A stretch of 64,000 bases of DNA from Enterobacter sp. ENT03 (GCF_019218745.1 NZ_JAHUXA010000009.1:1-64000), one strand, 5' to 3'; positions 44,259 through 53,486 are shown, counted from the first letter of the stretch. Translations and numbers: made by a program. Notes: generated from the sequence alone by a model not told the origin.

Positions 44259-45143
44259 TTATGAAAGCAATGGATGTTCAGTTCGGACCAACACTACAGC
44301 ACGTGGAGTTGATAGCTCAACTTTCCTGGAGGGTTCTTCACGTGTCAATTCAAACCCTTCGACCAACTCATTTGGTAGCTCAGAGTCAGGGTGCATTTTC
44401 TGGAGTGACGATAGTATCCTTCCCAACCAAATTCGCATTTCAGTGGATCCATTTGAACCATATAAAACCTGCTGAAGAGGTGTCCCTATCAAGCCCAATT
44501 CAAGTGACTGTCCAAAGGTATACGTACAGCAAGTTGCAGTTATTTCATCATAATGGCCAATTTTGCGAACTTGTCCTATTTGAGTTTTCCACTGTAGTGT
44601 CCCCGATGGCTTATAGTTATTATTCAAGGGATTAAGTCCGTTCGCAACAAAGTAAGCAAAATCGAACCCTTGGCCTTTAGGATAAAAAACTCCAAATGTA
44701 CCCACTGATGGTAGTAGGGCGTTAGAAAGTAGATCGGCGGGGAGGTTAATTTTTGCTGTAGTAGCACTTATTGAAGGTCGACTTGATAGCAAGTCCCACT
44801 GCTCTAAATTTGCACGAAATTTGTATGGTGCAAACACCTGTGGAGCACATTGTAATGGGTTAGAAGATACCTTTGCTTGATTGAAAGTAACGCGCGCTGC
44901 TCTAGGGTTTCCCGCTGGGTAATGGATAATCATTACGTCACATAATTCACAGCGTGGAACTGGTCGGCCTGAACCGCGATTAGCACTGAATTTCACTTGG
45001 TAACGATTACCGTGATATTCTTGCGCCAGTGCATTTGAACCAAGTGAATTGAAAGCCCGGATGAATGCACGGAATAGTGCTATTTCACCACGCGCAGCCA
45101 ATGACGCTATGTGAAAGGCATTCTGAAGAGTTGATCCAATCAT
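44259..45143 (-). CDS. orphan protein with a PD-(D/E)XK-like nuclease motif
   Basis: A 294-residue protein not recognised as a named family. Around residues 63-92 it reads RCELCDVMIIHYPAG, then RAARVTFNQAKVSS. This acidic residue, beta strand and Q-x-K pattern is like the core of PD-(D/E)XK nuclease-fold proteins (E-x-x-D-(x)n-Q-x-K). The rest has no clear motif. It is AT-rich compared with its neighbours, stands alone between a terminator and a repeat-like element, and has no partner gene. I infer recent acquisition; a role in DNA cleavage or defence is only a suggestion. Confidence 0.6.
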   Translation of the reverse strand: MIGSTLQNAFHIASLAARGEIALFRAFIRAFNSLGSNALAQEYHGNRYQVKFSANRGSGRPVPRCELCDVMIIHYPAGNPRAARVTFNQAKVSSNPLQCAPQVFAPYKFRANLEQWDLLSSRPSISATTAKINLPADLLSNALLPSVGTFGVFYPKGQGFDFAYFVANGLNPLNNNYKPSGTLQWKTQIGQVRKIGHYDEITATCCTYTFGQSLELGLIGTPLQQVLYGSNGSTEMRIWLGRILSSLQKMHPDSELPNELVEGFELTREEPSRKVELSTPRAVVLVRTEHPLLS

Positions 45144-45462
45144 TAGACTTATAGTCTCCTTATTTATGAAACTCTTAAAGATAGTGATAATACTATAACG
45201 AATAAGTGAGTCATAAAATGTTAACTATTAGTATTTCGCTCATTTTAATCTTACTTCTTAGGTATCCTTACATTATCCCTTTAACACTTTCGTTTTTTCA
45301 TAGCATCGAAGAAAATCGACTAATAATGAGTCCTTAAATGAAATCTAAAAAAGGAATCACTTATTTAATACGTTTATTTGAAAAATGTCCGCTTCTGGCA
45401 CAAAGCACTCACCCTTCCGACGTTAACCCAGGTGCCACGCCCACCCCGCGCAGCACCTGCCC
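45144..45462. other. intergenic, AT-rich, with a repeated hairpin-type element
   Basis: No gene is seen. The left part is AT-rich like the orphan gene. At 45387-45406 it contains GTCCGCTTCTGGCACAAAGC, which recurs in longer form at 55024-55047. Confidence 0.6.
45387..45406. repeat. dispersed repeat, incomplete copy
   Basis: Shares its 20 bases with the element at 55024, but the closing half of the stem is cut (CACTC in place of GGAC). Confidence 0.6.
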
Positions 45463-46347
45463 TCACATCCGCACATGCTCAATAAACGCCCGCAGCTTTG
45501 GCGGCATATGCTTTCTGCCGGAGAAATAAAGGTAAAAGCCCGGAAAGGTCGGCAGAAATTCATCCAGCACCGTCACCAGCTCACCGCGCGCGAGGTAAGG
45601 CGCGTACGTCTCTTCCATGCCAAAGCTGATGCCGCCCCCGGCGCAGACGGTACGGATCATCACCCCCATATCATTGGTGGTCAGCTGCGGATTAACGTCC
45701 ACATCAAATTCGCGGCCCTGCCAGGCAAACTCCCAGCGATAGGGCGACACGCCGGGGGATTTTCGCCAGCCGATACAGCGATGATCCAGCAGATCCTTCG
45801 GGTGCTGCGGCGTGCCGTACTGCGCAAGATAATCAGGCGAGGCGACGGCAATCTGCCGCTGCATGGCAGACACCGGCACCGCGATCATATCCTGGGCGAT
45901 CACCTCCCCCAGTTGCACGCCCGCATCAAACCCCTGCCCCACAATGTCGTACGCCTCGTCGGTGATGGTGATGTCCAGTTCGACATGCGGATAGGCCGCG
46001 ATAAACGACGCCAGCATGGTGCCGCCGATCACACGTTCGGCAATTGACGACACCGCCAGCCGTAGCTGGCCGCGGGGTGCCGCCAGTTGATCGGCAATAT
46101 CGCTCACCGCGCCGTTAAGCTGTTCGATGGCGGGCGCGACCTCCGCATAAAGCCGTTGGCCCGCTTCGGTGAGGTTAATACTGCGCGTGGTGCGCTGCAT
46201 TAATGACACGTTCAGACGATCCTCGAGCCGTCGCAGCGTCTGGCTGATGGCCGGGCGCGTCACCCCCAGCCGTTCGGCGGCAAGACGAAAATTGCGCGTC
46301 TGCGCCACGATCACAAACACCTCAAGCGCGTTTTTATCCACTGTCAT
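45463..46347 (-). CDS. LysR-family regulator
   Basis: A 294-residue LysR regulator: VDKNALEVFVIVAQTRNFRL followed by AAERLGVTRPAISQTLRRLE, then an effector domain with GQGFDAGVQLGEVIAQDMIA. It is divergent from the SDR gene at 46447, a common pairing in which the regulator controls the reductase. Confidence 0.93.
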   Translation of the reverse strand: MTVDKNALEVFVIVAQTRNFRLAAERLGVTRPAISQTLRRLEDRLNVSLMQRTTRSINLTEAGQRLYAEVAPAIEQLNGAVSDIADQLAAPRGQLRLAVSSIAERVIGGTMLASFIAAYPHVELDITITDEAYDIVGQGFDAGVQLGEVIAQDMIAVPVSAMQRQIAVASPDYLAQYGTPQHPKDLLDHRCIGWRKSPGVSPYRWEFAWQGREFDVDVNPQLTTNDMGVMIRTVCAGGGISFGMEETYAPYLARGELVTVLDEFLPTFPGFYLYFSGRKHMPPKLRAFIEHVRM

Positions 46348-46446
46348 TGGTTAGCCACCGTTACCAGTCTGTTAAGTAATGAGCGGATTATCTTTATAGT
46401 CTGCCGGGCGTAAGATCACCAGCGTTAACCGAACAGGAGAAGACCC

Positions 46447-47172
46447 ATGACGAATAAAGTGATCTTAATTACCGGCGCATCCAGCGGCATTGGCGCAGGC
46501 ATCGCCCGCGAACTGGCAAAAACTGACGCGGTGTTACTGTTGGGCGCTCGTCGCGAAGATCGCCTCGCCGCGCTGGCGGACGAGCTGCGTTTTAACGGCG
46601 CAGAAGTGGACGTGAAAGCGCTGGACGTCACTGACCGCCGCTCCGTGGAGGCGTTCGCCGCCTTCGCGCTGGAAAAATGGGGCCGCATTGACGTGATCGT
46701 TAATAACGCCGGTATTATGCCGCTGTCGCCGATGGCCTCGCTGAAGGTGGAGGAGTGGGATCAGATGGTGGATGTGAACATTAAGGGCGTGCTGTATGGC
46801 ATCGCGGCGGTGCTGCCGTCGATGCTGGCGCGCGAGTCGGGGCATGTCATTAACATCGCCTCCATTGGGGCGCTGGCGGTGTCGCCGACGGCGGCGGTCT
46901 ACTGTGCCACCAAGTTTGCGGTGCGGGCGATTTCCGACGGTTTACGCCAGGAAAACAGTCAGCTGCGGGTGACCTGTATCCATCCGGGCGTCGTGGAAAG
47001 TGAACTGGCGGGCACCATCACGGATCCGACAGCCGCCGAAGCCATGAAAAGCTACCGGGCGATTGCCCTGCAACCGGACGCCATTGGCCGCGCGGTGCGT
47101 TACGCCATTGAGCAGCCGGATGATGTGGATGTGAATGAAATTGTCGTCAGACCGACGCGCACCACAGCGTAA
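46447..47172 (+). CDS. short-chain dehydrogenase/reductase
   Basis: A 241-residue classical SDR with TGASSGIGAGIARELAK, NNAGIMPLSPMASLKVEEWD, INIASIGAL and the active-site YCATK. AGGAGA precedes the ATG. A terminator follows. Substrate unknown; the LysR gene opposite is the likely regulator. Confidence 0.92.
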   Translation: MTNKVILITGASSGIGAGIARELAKTDAVLLLGARREDRLAALADELRFNGAEVDVKALDVTDRRSVEAFAAFALEKWGRIDVIVNNAGIMPLSPMASLKVEEWDQMVDVNIKGVLYGIAAVLPSMLARESGHVINIASIGALAVSPTAAVYCATKFAVRAISDGLRQENSQLRVTCIHPGVVESELAGTITDPTAAEAMKSYRAIALQPDAIGRAVRYAIEQPDDVDVNEIVVRPTRTTA

Positions 47173-47179
47173 TAACAAG

Positions 47180-47202
47180 AACGGCCTGCATCGCAGGCCG
47201 TT
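47180..47202. terminator. intrinsic terminator
   Basis: Ten-base stem AACGGCCTGC/GCAGGCCGTT with an ATC loop between the convergent SDR and EcsC genes. Confidence 0.8.
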
Positions 47203-47240
47203 ATTCATGCACAGCAGTCAATATCAGTAACCGGTAAAGA

Positions 47241-47888
47241 TTACATTTCGGTAATTGCACTTCCTTCGACAAAAGTTTTGCGCGCAACGTTACCGACAAC
47301 GTTAGTTGAAATACCATCGAATGTGCCGCCAATAACGCCGCCGACCAGCGGGATCATTTTGCCTAAATTAATGGCGCCTTTTTGACCAAACTTGGTCAGC
47401 AATCTGAAGCCAACCATTTTGTTAATGGCGAAAATCGTTTCTTTTGAAATGCTCTTAATCAGCTGCGTGGACATTTTCGTGCCAATAACGATCCCGGTAC
47501 CCTTAAGAATATCTTTGGCAGCGTTACCCGCAAGGCAGGTATAAACCAGCGCTTTTACGCGGTCGTCCTTAACGTCATATCCACCCATGATAGCGATGGC
47601 CGTTATCATACGGATTTGAACATAAATAACGGTCGCAATGCTGGCCGGGATGGCGACGGGCATAGTAATAATGCCGCCAAGGCCGGATACAAAACCCGTA
47701 GTGACAGATTTGGTGTTTTGCCATCTGATAAGAGAATTGACCTTCTCGGCTAAATCCCCCTCTCCCTTCAGGTAATTCTCAGCCATTTCATATGCCGAGT
47801 CGGTTCCCGGAATACTGCCGTCTAACGCTTTATCATAAGCCCAATTAAGGGCTTGCATGATTTTCCCTTCACTCAGTTTTTCTGCCAT
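47241..47888 (-). CDS. EcsC-family protein
   Basis: A 215-residue protein of the EcsC family (named after a Bacillus ABC-transporter-associated protein). It has the hydrophobic GFVSGLGGIITMPVAIPASI stretch, VQIRMITAIAIMGGYD, and a second glycine-rich GKMIPLVGGVIGGTFDG segment. Probably membrane-associated; the role is undefined. Monocistronic. Confidence 0.85.
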   Translation of the reverse strand: MAEKLSEGKIMQALNWAYDKALDGSIPGTDSAYEMAENYLKGEGDLAEKVNSLIRWQNTKSVTTGFVSGLGGIITMPVAIPASIATVIYVQIRMITAIAIMGGYDVKDDRVKALVYTCLAGNAAKDILKGTGIVIGTKMSTQLIKSISKETIFAINKMVGFRLLTKFGQKGAINLGKMIPLVGGVIGGTFDGISTNVVGNVARKTFVEGSAITEM

Positions 47889-48059
47889 TGCCCTGTCCTT
47901 ATTTTAAAAGTGAAAACCTGATCTTTATCGACCCCGATAAAATTTTCTTTATGGTCAACACCCACTTAAGTCGGTTTTCAGCGGCTACCTACCAGAACAG
48001 GGGGGATACTGGCTGGGGTGGAATTCTCCGGGCGTCGCGACGAAAGTCGGGTCGTCACG

Positions 48060-48506
48060 TCAGGTCACTTTCCGCACTTCGGTATCCTCCGGTAAGACCG
48101 CCGTGCCGTCCTTCCCCTGCACCCTGAGCGGCAGCAACGGTTTTCCTGTTCGCCTGTCGATAAGCTGTGAGTGCGGCTCACCCGCCGCAAACAGATGCTG
48201 CTCCCCCCACTGGCGCAGCGCCACCACCACCGGAAACAGGCTTTGTCCCTGCGGTGTCAGCACATAGTGCTGGTAAGCCGATCCGTCCGGGGCGTCCTCG
48301 CGCGCCAGAATGCCCGCCTCCACCAGCCTGTAAAGCCGGTCGGTAAGAATGTTTCTCGCCACGCCGAGGCTGCGCTGGAAATCGCTGAACCGGCGCATGC
48401 CGTCAAAGGCGTCGCGCACGATCAGCAGCGACCAGCGATCGCCAATCAGATCAACGGTACGCGCCACCGGACACGGGGCGCTGCTCAGCGCAGTACTGGA
48501 TTTCAT
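48060..48506 (-). CDS. HxlR-family regulator
   Basis: A 148-residue winged-helix regulator of HxlR type: CPVARTVDLIGDRWSLLIVR, DAFDGMRRFSDFQRSLGVAR, NILTDRLYRLVEAGILAR. It is divergent from an MFS transporter gene and likely controls it. The spacer contains the short dyad GGTT-N9-AACC near 48537. Confidence 0.92.
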   Translation of the reverse strand: MKSSTALSSAPCPVARTVDLIGDRWSLLIVRDAFDGMRRFSDFQRSLGVARNILTDRLYRLVEAGILAREDAPDGSAYQHYVLTPQGQSLFPVVVALRQWGEQHLFAAGEPHSQLIDRRTGKPLLPLRVQGKDGTAVLPEDTEVRKVT

Positions 48507-48606
48507 GACATCTCCTGAAAAGGATGAACTTGTATTGGTTGCATTTTAAAACCACTTCACTTAGCCTTCAATAAGTTTTGTTTTGAAACCAGAATGGACA
48601 ACTCCT

Positions 48607-49824
48607 GTGAGCGAAAACGCCTGTACTGTCACTTCTTCAGCGGTGCCCCTGTCACGCAGCCTGATATGGCTTTTCGCCATCGCCTGCGGCCTGAGCGTGG
48701 CGAACGTCTATTACGCCCAGCCGTTGCTTGATGCGCTGGCGCGGGATTTCAGTATCAGCCACGCGGCGGTGGGCGGCGTGATCACCGCCACGCAGATCGG
48801 CTGCGCGCTGGCGCTACTGTTTCTGGTGCCGCTGGGGGATTTGCTGGAGCGCCGCCGTCTGATGGCGATCCAGCTGCTGGCGCTGCTCATCGCGTTGATG
48901 GTGGTCGGCCTGGCGCGTTCTGCCCCGGTGCTGCTGGCAGGGATGCTGGCCGTCGGGATGCTCGGCACAGCAATGACGCAGGGACTGATCGCCTATGCGG
49001 CCAGCGCCGCCGCGCCTGGTGAGCAGGGCCGTGTGGTGGGGGCCGCGCAGGGCGGCGTCTTTATCGGGCTGTTGCTGGCGCGGGTGTTTTCCGGGGCGGT
49101 GAGCGATCTGGCAGGCTGGCGCGGCGTCTATTTCAGTGCCGCGCTGCTGATGCTGCTGATCGCCCTTCCCCTGTGGCGACGGCTGCCCGTGCTGTTACCG
49201 GCTTCGCATGGCTTAGGTTATCTGCCTCTGCTGGCCTCAATGCTGACGCTGTTGCGCGAAGAAAAGGTGCTGCGCGTAAGGGGGACGCTGGCGCTGCTGA
49301 TGTTTGCCGCGTTTAACATTTTCTGGAGCGCGCTGGTGCTGCCGCTGAGTGCGCCGCCGTTCAGCTTTTCGCACACCGCGATCGGCGCGTTCGGGCTGGT
49401 GGGCGTGGTCGGCGCGCTGGCGGCCTCCCGTGCCGGGAAATGGGCGGATCAGGGCCACGCCCGGCGCACCAGCGCGATGGCACTGCTGCTGCTGGTGCTT
49501 GCCTGGTGGCCGTTGTCGATGATGGAAAGTTCGCTGCTGGCGCTGGTGATCGGCATCGTCCTGCTGGATCTGGGCGGCCAGGCGCTGCACGTCACCAGCC
49601 AGAGCCTGATTTTCCGGCTGCGACCGGAAGCGCACAGCCGTCTGGTGGGACTTTATATGCTGTTTTACGCCGTCGGCAGCGGGCTGGGGGCGATCAGCAC
49701 CACCCTCACCTGGGCTGCCGCAGGCTGGGCGGGCGTGTGCCTGCTGGGTGCGGCGGTCAGCCTGCTGGCGCTGGGGTTCTGGTGGATAATAGACAACACT
49801 GATGTGCCGTCAGAGCCGATCTGA
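48607..49824 (+). CDS. MFS transporter
   Basis: A 405-residue twelve-helix major facilitator. It has the N-terminal IACGLSVANVYYAQPLLDAL signature and LVPLGDLLERRRLMAIQL loop. The GTG at 48607 is chosen because it gives a normal N-terminus (SENACTVTSSAVPLSRSL); a TTG at 48583 would add eight residues, and neither has a strong ribosome site. It is divergent from HxlR. Predicted to export small toxic compounds; substrate unknown. Confidence 0.87.
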   Translation: MSENACTVTSSAVPLSRSLIWLFAIACGLSVANVYYAQPLLDALARDFSISHAAVGGVITATQIGCALALLFLVPLGDLLERRRLMAIQLLALLIALMVVGLARSAPVLLAGMLAVGMLGTAMTQGLIAYAASAAAPGEQGRVVGAAQGGVFIGLLLARVFSGAVSDLAGWRGVYFSAALLMLLIALPLWRRLPVLLPASHGLGYLPLLASMLTLLREEKVLRVRGTLALLMFAAFNIFWSALVLPLSAPPFSFSHTAIGAFGLVGVVGALAASRAGKWADQGHARRTSAMALLLLVLAWWPLSMMESSLLALVIGIVLLDLGGQALHVTSQSLIFRLRPEAHSRLVGLYMLFYAVGSGLGAISTTLTWAAAGWAGVCLLGAAVSLLALGFWWIIDNTDVPSEPI

Positions 49825-49854
49825 GGTGTGATCGACCAGACCATAGCGTAATGC

Positions 49855-49885
49855 AAAGGGCGAGGAAATGATTTCCCCGCCCTTT
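49855..49885. terminator. bidirectional intrinsic terminator
   Basis: Long hairpin AAAGGGCG-A-GGAAA paired with TTTCC-C-CGCCCTTT, with one internal mismatch, between convergent MFS and heme-binding-type genes. Confidence 0.82.
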
Positions 49886-49890
49886 TACCC

Positions 49891-50385
49891 TTACTTTTGC
49901 GAGGCGCTTTCGCCCAGCACATTGTGAATGGCGTCGGCACCACAACGATCGTCCGAGTCGCCGCCGCCGGTGCCCGCAAGGCCAATGGCTCCGATCACCT
50001 GGCCGTGGTATTTCACCGGCACACCGCCGCCGAGTAGCAACAGCTCATGCACGGTATTCAGGTTCACCGTATCCGGTGATGACTGCGCTTTTCTGGCAAA
50101 CGCTTTGGTCGGCGTTTTGGTGGACAGCGCGGTGAACGCCTTACGCCACGCCGCCTGGGTATTATGCGGCCCGACGTTGTCATCCCGCATCAGCGTCACC
50201 AGATTGCCGCCGCGATCCACCACGGCCACGACGCCCTGGCGATCCATACCGTGACAGACCGCCAGCGCCTCGGTTGCCAGTTTATTACTCAGCGCCTGCG
50301 TCATGTCGTAAACCGTGGCAGGCCCGGCGGCAAAGGCCATGACCGGCCCCGTCGCCAGCGCCAGGGCAAGCATAAAACGTTTCAT
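49891..50385 (-). CDS. periplasmic GlcG/HbpS-type heme-binding protein
   Basis: A 164-residue protein of the GlcG/HbpS (DUF336) family with a signal peptide (KRFMLALALATGPVMAFA). Family segments are GVVAVVDRGGNLVTLMRDDN, KAFTALSTKTPT and the C-terminal LLLGGGVPVKYHGQVIGAIG with GGDSDDRCG. Relatives bind heme or related ligands and may sense oxidative stress. It is 6 bases downstream of hiuH on the same strand and is probably co-transcribed with it under HprRS control. Confidence 0.88.
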   Translation of the reverse strand: MKRFMLALALATGPVMAFAAGPATVYDMTQALSNKLATEALAVCHGMDRQGVVAVVDRGGNLVTLMRDDNVGPHNTQAAWRKAFTALSTKTPTKAFARKAQSSPDTVNLNTVHELLLLGGGVPVKYHGQVIGAIGLAGTGGGDSDDRCGADAIHNVLGESASQK

Positions 50386-50391
50386 TCAGGC

Positions 50392-50802
50392 TCAGCTCCC
50401 GCGGTAGGTGGAGTAACCGTACTGGCTCAGCAACAGCGGAACGTGATAGGTGGTGTTCGTGTTCGTGATATGGAATTCCACCGGGATTTCCGGGAAGAAG
50501 CTGTCCTGTTTCTGATCCGCGAAGTATTTGCCGGTTTTAAAGGTCACGCGATAGTCGCCCGCTTCGAACGGTTTGCCCGGCCACAGTGCGGCCACACGCC
50601 CATCGTCGTCGGTGCTGGCGGTGTTCAAAACTTTCCAGTTCTCACCCTGTTTCTGCTCCAGCGTCACCGCCACATGCGGGGCGGGCATACCGGTCTGCTG
50701 GTTCAGCACGTGCACGCTGATCGGGTTCTTACTGGCGGCAAAGGTCACGCCAGGCGCAGCCAGCAGCATAGCGAGGGATAAAGCAGCGATAGAATTTTTC
50801 AT
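50392..50802 (-). CDS. hiuH: periplasmic 5-hydroxyisourate hydrolase
   Basis: A 136-residue transthyretin-like hydrolase (HiuH/YedX) that converts 5-hydroxyisourate to OHCU in urate breakdown. The leader [20 protein letters not shown] exports it. The family marks are [19 protein letters not shown] at the start with the active-site His, the [11 protein letters not shown] strand with a second His, and the C-terminal YRGS. It is divergent from hprR; in E. coli this gene is regulated by HprRS, and a matching dyad is present here. Confidence 0.95.
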   Translation of the reverse strand: MKNSIAALSLAMLLAAPGVTFAASKNPISVHVLNQQTGMPAPHVAVTLEQKQGENWKVLNTASTDDDGRVAALWPGKPFEAGDYRVTFKTGKYFADQKQDSFFPEIPVEFHITNTNTTYHVPLLLSQYGYSTYRGS

Positions 50803-50868
50803 GGTTGATCTCCTTGTTAATCACCGTGCTGTTATACCCCCGTGGTTGCGCCGATTGCCTGTCAGAAA

Positions 50869-50886
50869 GATGACCATATTGTCATC
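50869..50886. promoter_or_regulatory. probable HprR box
   Basis: GATGAC-N6-GTCATC, a perfect 6-bp dyad halfway between hiuH and hprR. It resembles the inverted-repeat boxes used by HprR/CusR-type regulators and would serve both divergent promoters. Confidence 0.65.
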
Positions 50887-50935
50887 TGGCCCTGAAACGC
50901 TGGGGCGACCCAAAATTTCGTGGCAAACTTACCCC

Positions 50936-51616
50936 ATGAAACTGTTACTCATTGAAGATAACCAGAAAGCCAGCGCCTGGGTGCGCAAAGGGCTTGAGGA
51001 AGCGGGCTTTATCGTGGATCACGCGGCAGACGGGCGCGATGGCCTGCATCTGGCGCTGGCGCATCCTTACAGCCTCGTCATCCTCGACATTATGCTGCCG
51101 GGCATGGATGGCTGGCAGGTACTGAAAACCCTGCGCACCGCCAGCAGCACGCCGGTGATCTGCCTGACCGCGAGAGATTCGGTGGAGGATCGCGTTAAAG
51201 GTCTGGAGCTGGGCGCGAACGATTATCTCGTCAAACCCTTCTCCTTTGCTGAATTGCTGGCGCGGGTCAAAAATCAGCTGCGCCAGCATCAGCCGCACAG
51301 CACCACGCTGCGTGTGGCGGATCTGGTGATGGACTCGGCGCGCTTTCAGGTGACGCGGGATGGCATACCGGTGACGCTGACGCGCAAAGAGTTCATGCTA
51401 CTGTGGCTGCTCGCCAGCCGTCACGGGGAGATCTTGCCCCGTACGCTGCTCGCCAGTGAAATCTGGGGGGTGAATTTTGACAGCGAAACCAACATCGTGG
51501 ATGTCGCCATTCGCCGCCTGCGCCGTAAAGTGGACGATCCCTTCCCGCACAAACTCATCACCACGGTAAGAGGCATGGGGTATTGTTTGTCCGATCAGGA
51601 GCCTGGCCGTGTTTAG
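50936..51616 (+). CDS. hprR: response regulator HprR (OmpR family)
   Basis: A 226-residue OmpR-type response regulator. It has the receiver domain with LLIEDN, phosphorylated aspartate in VILDIMLPGMDGW and KPFSFAELLARV, then a winged-helix domain ending VDVAIRRLRRKVDDP and LITTVRGMGYCL. The ATG at 50936 is the true start; the frame is open further upstream through the opposite hiuH gene, but that part is not OmpR-like. Homologous to YedW/HprR, which responds to hydrogen peroxide. It overlaps hprS by 8 bases. Confidence 0.94.
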   Translation: MKLLLIEDNQKASAWVRKGLEEAGFIVDHAADGRDGLHLALAHPYSLVILDIMLPGMDGWQVLKTLRTASSTPVICLTARDSVEDRVKGLELGANDYLVKPFSFAELLARVKNQLRQHQPHSTTLRVADLVMDSARFQVTRDGIPVTLTRKEFMLLWLLASRHGEILPRTLLASEIWGVNFDSETNIVDVAIRRLRRKVDDPFPHKLITTVRGMGYCLSDQEPGRV

Positions 51617-52964
51617 CCCTTCCCTCACCCTGCGGCTGACCGCGATCTTCACGCTGATTATGGCGCTGGCCTGCGGTGGCATCAGCCTGATCCTGTATAA
51701 CGCGTTGCGCAGCGAGCTGGTGTGGCGCGACGATCAGACGCTGATCAACCGCGCCGCCCAGTTACGGCAGTTGCTGGAAGACGGCGCGCATCCCGATTCT
51801 TTGCCGCTCTATTTCAACCGTATGGTGGATATTCGTCAGGATATTCTCAGCATCCGCTCGCCGCATGCGCAGAACGTCAGCATTAATCATACCGGCGTGA
51901 CGCTGCCGGCGATGTCCCCTACGCCGGTCAGTACCCCGCCTGGCGAGCAGCAGTTGCACCGCTGGGTCAATGCGGATCAGACCGAAGCCTCGGCGCTCAG
52001 CCTGCAGGCCCGTTCGCAGGAAGGACCGGTGACCATTACGCTGGCGCGGGTCGCGCGGGAGCGGGCGCTGATGCTGGAGCAGTATCGCCGGCAAAGTATT
52101 CTGGTGTCGCTGGCGGCGATCTTGCTGTGCGCCGCCGTCAGTCCGTTATTGATCCGCCGCGGGCTGCGCGCCATTGGCCGCTTAAGTCAGATCATGGCGG
52201 AAACCGGCAGCGACCGGCTGACCCATACCGTGCCGCTTCAGGCGATCCCGAAAGAGCTGTTGCCCCTTGGCGAGGCGCTGAATGCCATGCGCCAGCGCCT
52301 GTCGACGGACTTTATCCGTCTGACCCAGTTTGCCGACGATCTGGCCCATGAGATACGCACGCCCATCAACGTGTTGTTAGGCCAGAACCAGGTGGCGCTG
52401 GGCCATGCGCGTTCCACGAAGGAATATGAGGCGCTGCTGGAAGGCAATATTGAAGAGCTGGAGGGCCTGTCGCGGCTGACGGAAAACATTCTTTTTCTGG
52501 CGCGCGCCACCCACCACAATATTAAACTCAATAAAGAAACGTTCTTGCTGCATGACGCGCTGGAAACCATTATCGATTTTCTGGAGCCGCTGGCGGAAGA
52601 GCGGGAAATGGTGATCACACTCCACGCTGACGGCAGCCTCACCGCCGATAAAATGCTGTTCCAGCGGGCGATGACGAACCTGCTGATCAACGCCATTCGT
52701 TATGCGCCTGGTAAGGGCACGATAGCGGTCAGCACCCTTCATCGTAGCGAGGCTACCGACATCGAGGTGGCAAATGCCGGTGCTCCGCTGGCCGAACCGG
52801 AGAAATTATTCGAACGGTTCTGGCGCGGCGATAACGTGCGTCACACCGCCGGCAGCGGCCTTGGGCTGTCGCTGGTAAGCGCTATTGCCGCCTTACACGG
52901 CGGCAGCGCGTACTACCGGCACGAAGACGGGTTGACTATTTTTGGGATGCGTCTGGGTGGCTGA
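51609..52964 (+). CDS. hprS: sensor histidine kinase HprS
   Basis: A 451-residue membrane sensor kinase starting at GTG in an 8-base overlap with hprR. Layout: first membrane helix (RLTAIFTLIMALACGGISLI), periplasmic domain about residues 35-160, second helix (ILVSLAAILLCAAVSPLLI), HAMP, then the phospho-acceptor histidine in DLAHEIRTPINVLLGQ, N box NLLINAIRYAPG and G boxes GSGLGLSLVSAIAALHGG. It is the partner of HprR in sensing oxidative or metal stress. The msrPQ genes it controls in E. coli are not adjacent here. Confidence 0.93.
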   Translation: MFSPSLTLRLTAIFTLIMALACGGISLILYNALRSELVWRDDQTLINRAAQLRQLLEDGAHPDSLPLYFNRMVDIRQDILSIRSPHAQNVSINHTGVTLPAMSPTPVSTPPGEQQLHRWVNADQTEASALSLQARSQEGPVTITLARVARERALMLEQYRRQSILVSLAAILLCAAVSPLLIRRGLRAIGRLSQIMAETGSDRLTHTVPLQAIPKELLPLGEALNAMRQRLSTDFIRLTQFADDLAHEIRTPINVLLGQNQVALGHARSTKEYEALLEGNIEELEGLSRLTENILFLARATHHNIKLNKETFLLHDALETIIDFLEPLAEEREMVITLHADGSLTADKMLFQRAMTNLLINAIRYAPGKGTIAVSTLHRSEATDIEVANAGAPLAEPEKLFERFWRGDNVRHTAGSGLGLSLVSAIAALHGGSAYYRHEDGLTIFGMRLGG

Positions 52965-53030
52965 ATAAGCGCAAATAGCGGACGTTCTGTCCTGGTGCTA
53001 ACAGTAGAATGCTGAAATAAGGGGATGAGA

Positions 53031-53486
53031 ATGAGCGTTACAGCGATACGTGAATGGCATATGAAGGATTTCCTGATAAGCACAGACAACGAAAAACTGG
53101 ATGTGCATGCGGTACATCAGTATTTAACGAGATCTACATGGGCAAAAGGAATTGATCTGGAAACCGTTATTGCCTCCACTGAGAACAGCCTTAACTTCGG
53201 CATTTATCATAATGATTCTCAGATAGGCTTTGCGCGTCTAATAACAGACTATGCCACTTTCGCTTATCTTTGCGATGTCTATGTACTTGAGCAATACCAG
53301 GGCGACGGTCTGGGAAAGTGGCTTATGGCATGTATTCACGATCACCCGGTTTTCGCAACGCTACGCAGAATTATGTTGTTCACCACAACGGCGCCCTGGC
53401 TTTATGAAAAGTTTGGCTATGAACCCGTTAACCGGGAGAATTACGCGTGGACAATTACACGACCTGACATCTACCTTCACAGATAA
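53031..53486 (+). CDS. GNAT-family N-acetyltransferase
   Basis: A 151-residue acetyltransferase. The acetyl-CoA motif is in VYVLEQYQGDGLGKWLMACI, preceded by IGFARLITDYATFAYLCDV and followed by LFTTTAPWLYEKFGYEPV. The ATG at 53031 has AAGGGG six bases upstream and is preferred over 53025. Substrate unknown. Confidence 0.88.
   Translation: MSVTAIREWHMKDFLISTDNEKLDVHAVHQYLTRSTWAKGIDLETVIASTENSLNFGIYHNDSQIGFARLITDYATFAYLCDVYVLEQYQGDGLGKWLMACIHDHPVFATLRRIMLFTTTAPWLYEKFGYEPVNRENYAWTITRPDIYLHR

Noticed and set aside
44159..44635. 158-residue plus-strand frame
   Set aside because: It overlaps most of the 3' part of the minus-strand orphan, whose sequence looks more protein-like (nuclease-like core, normal composition); no ribosome site was seen.
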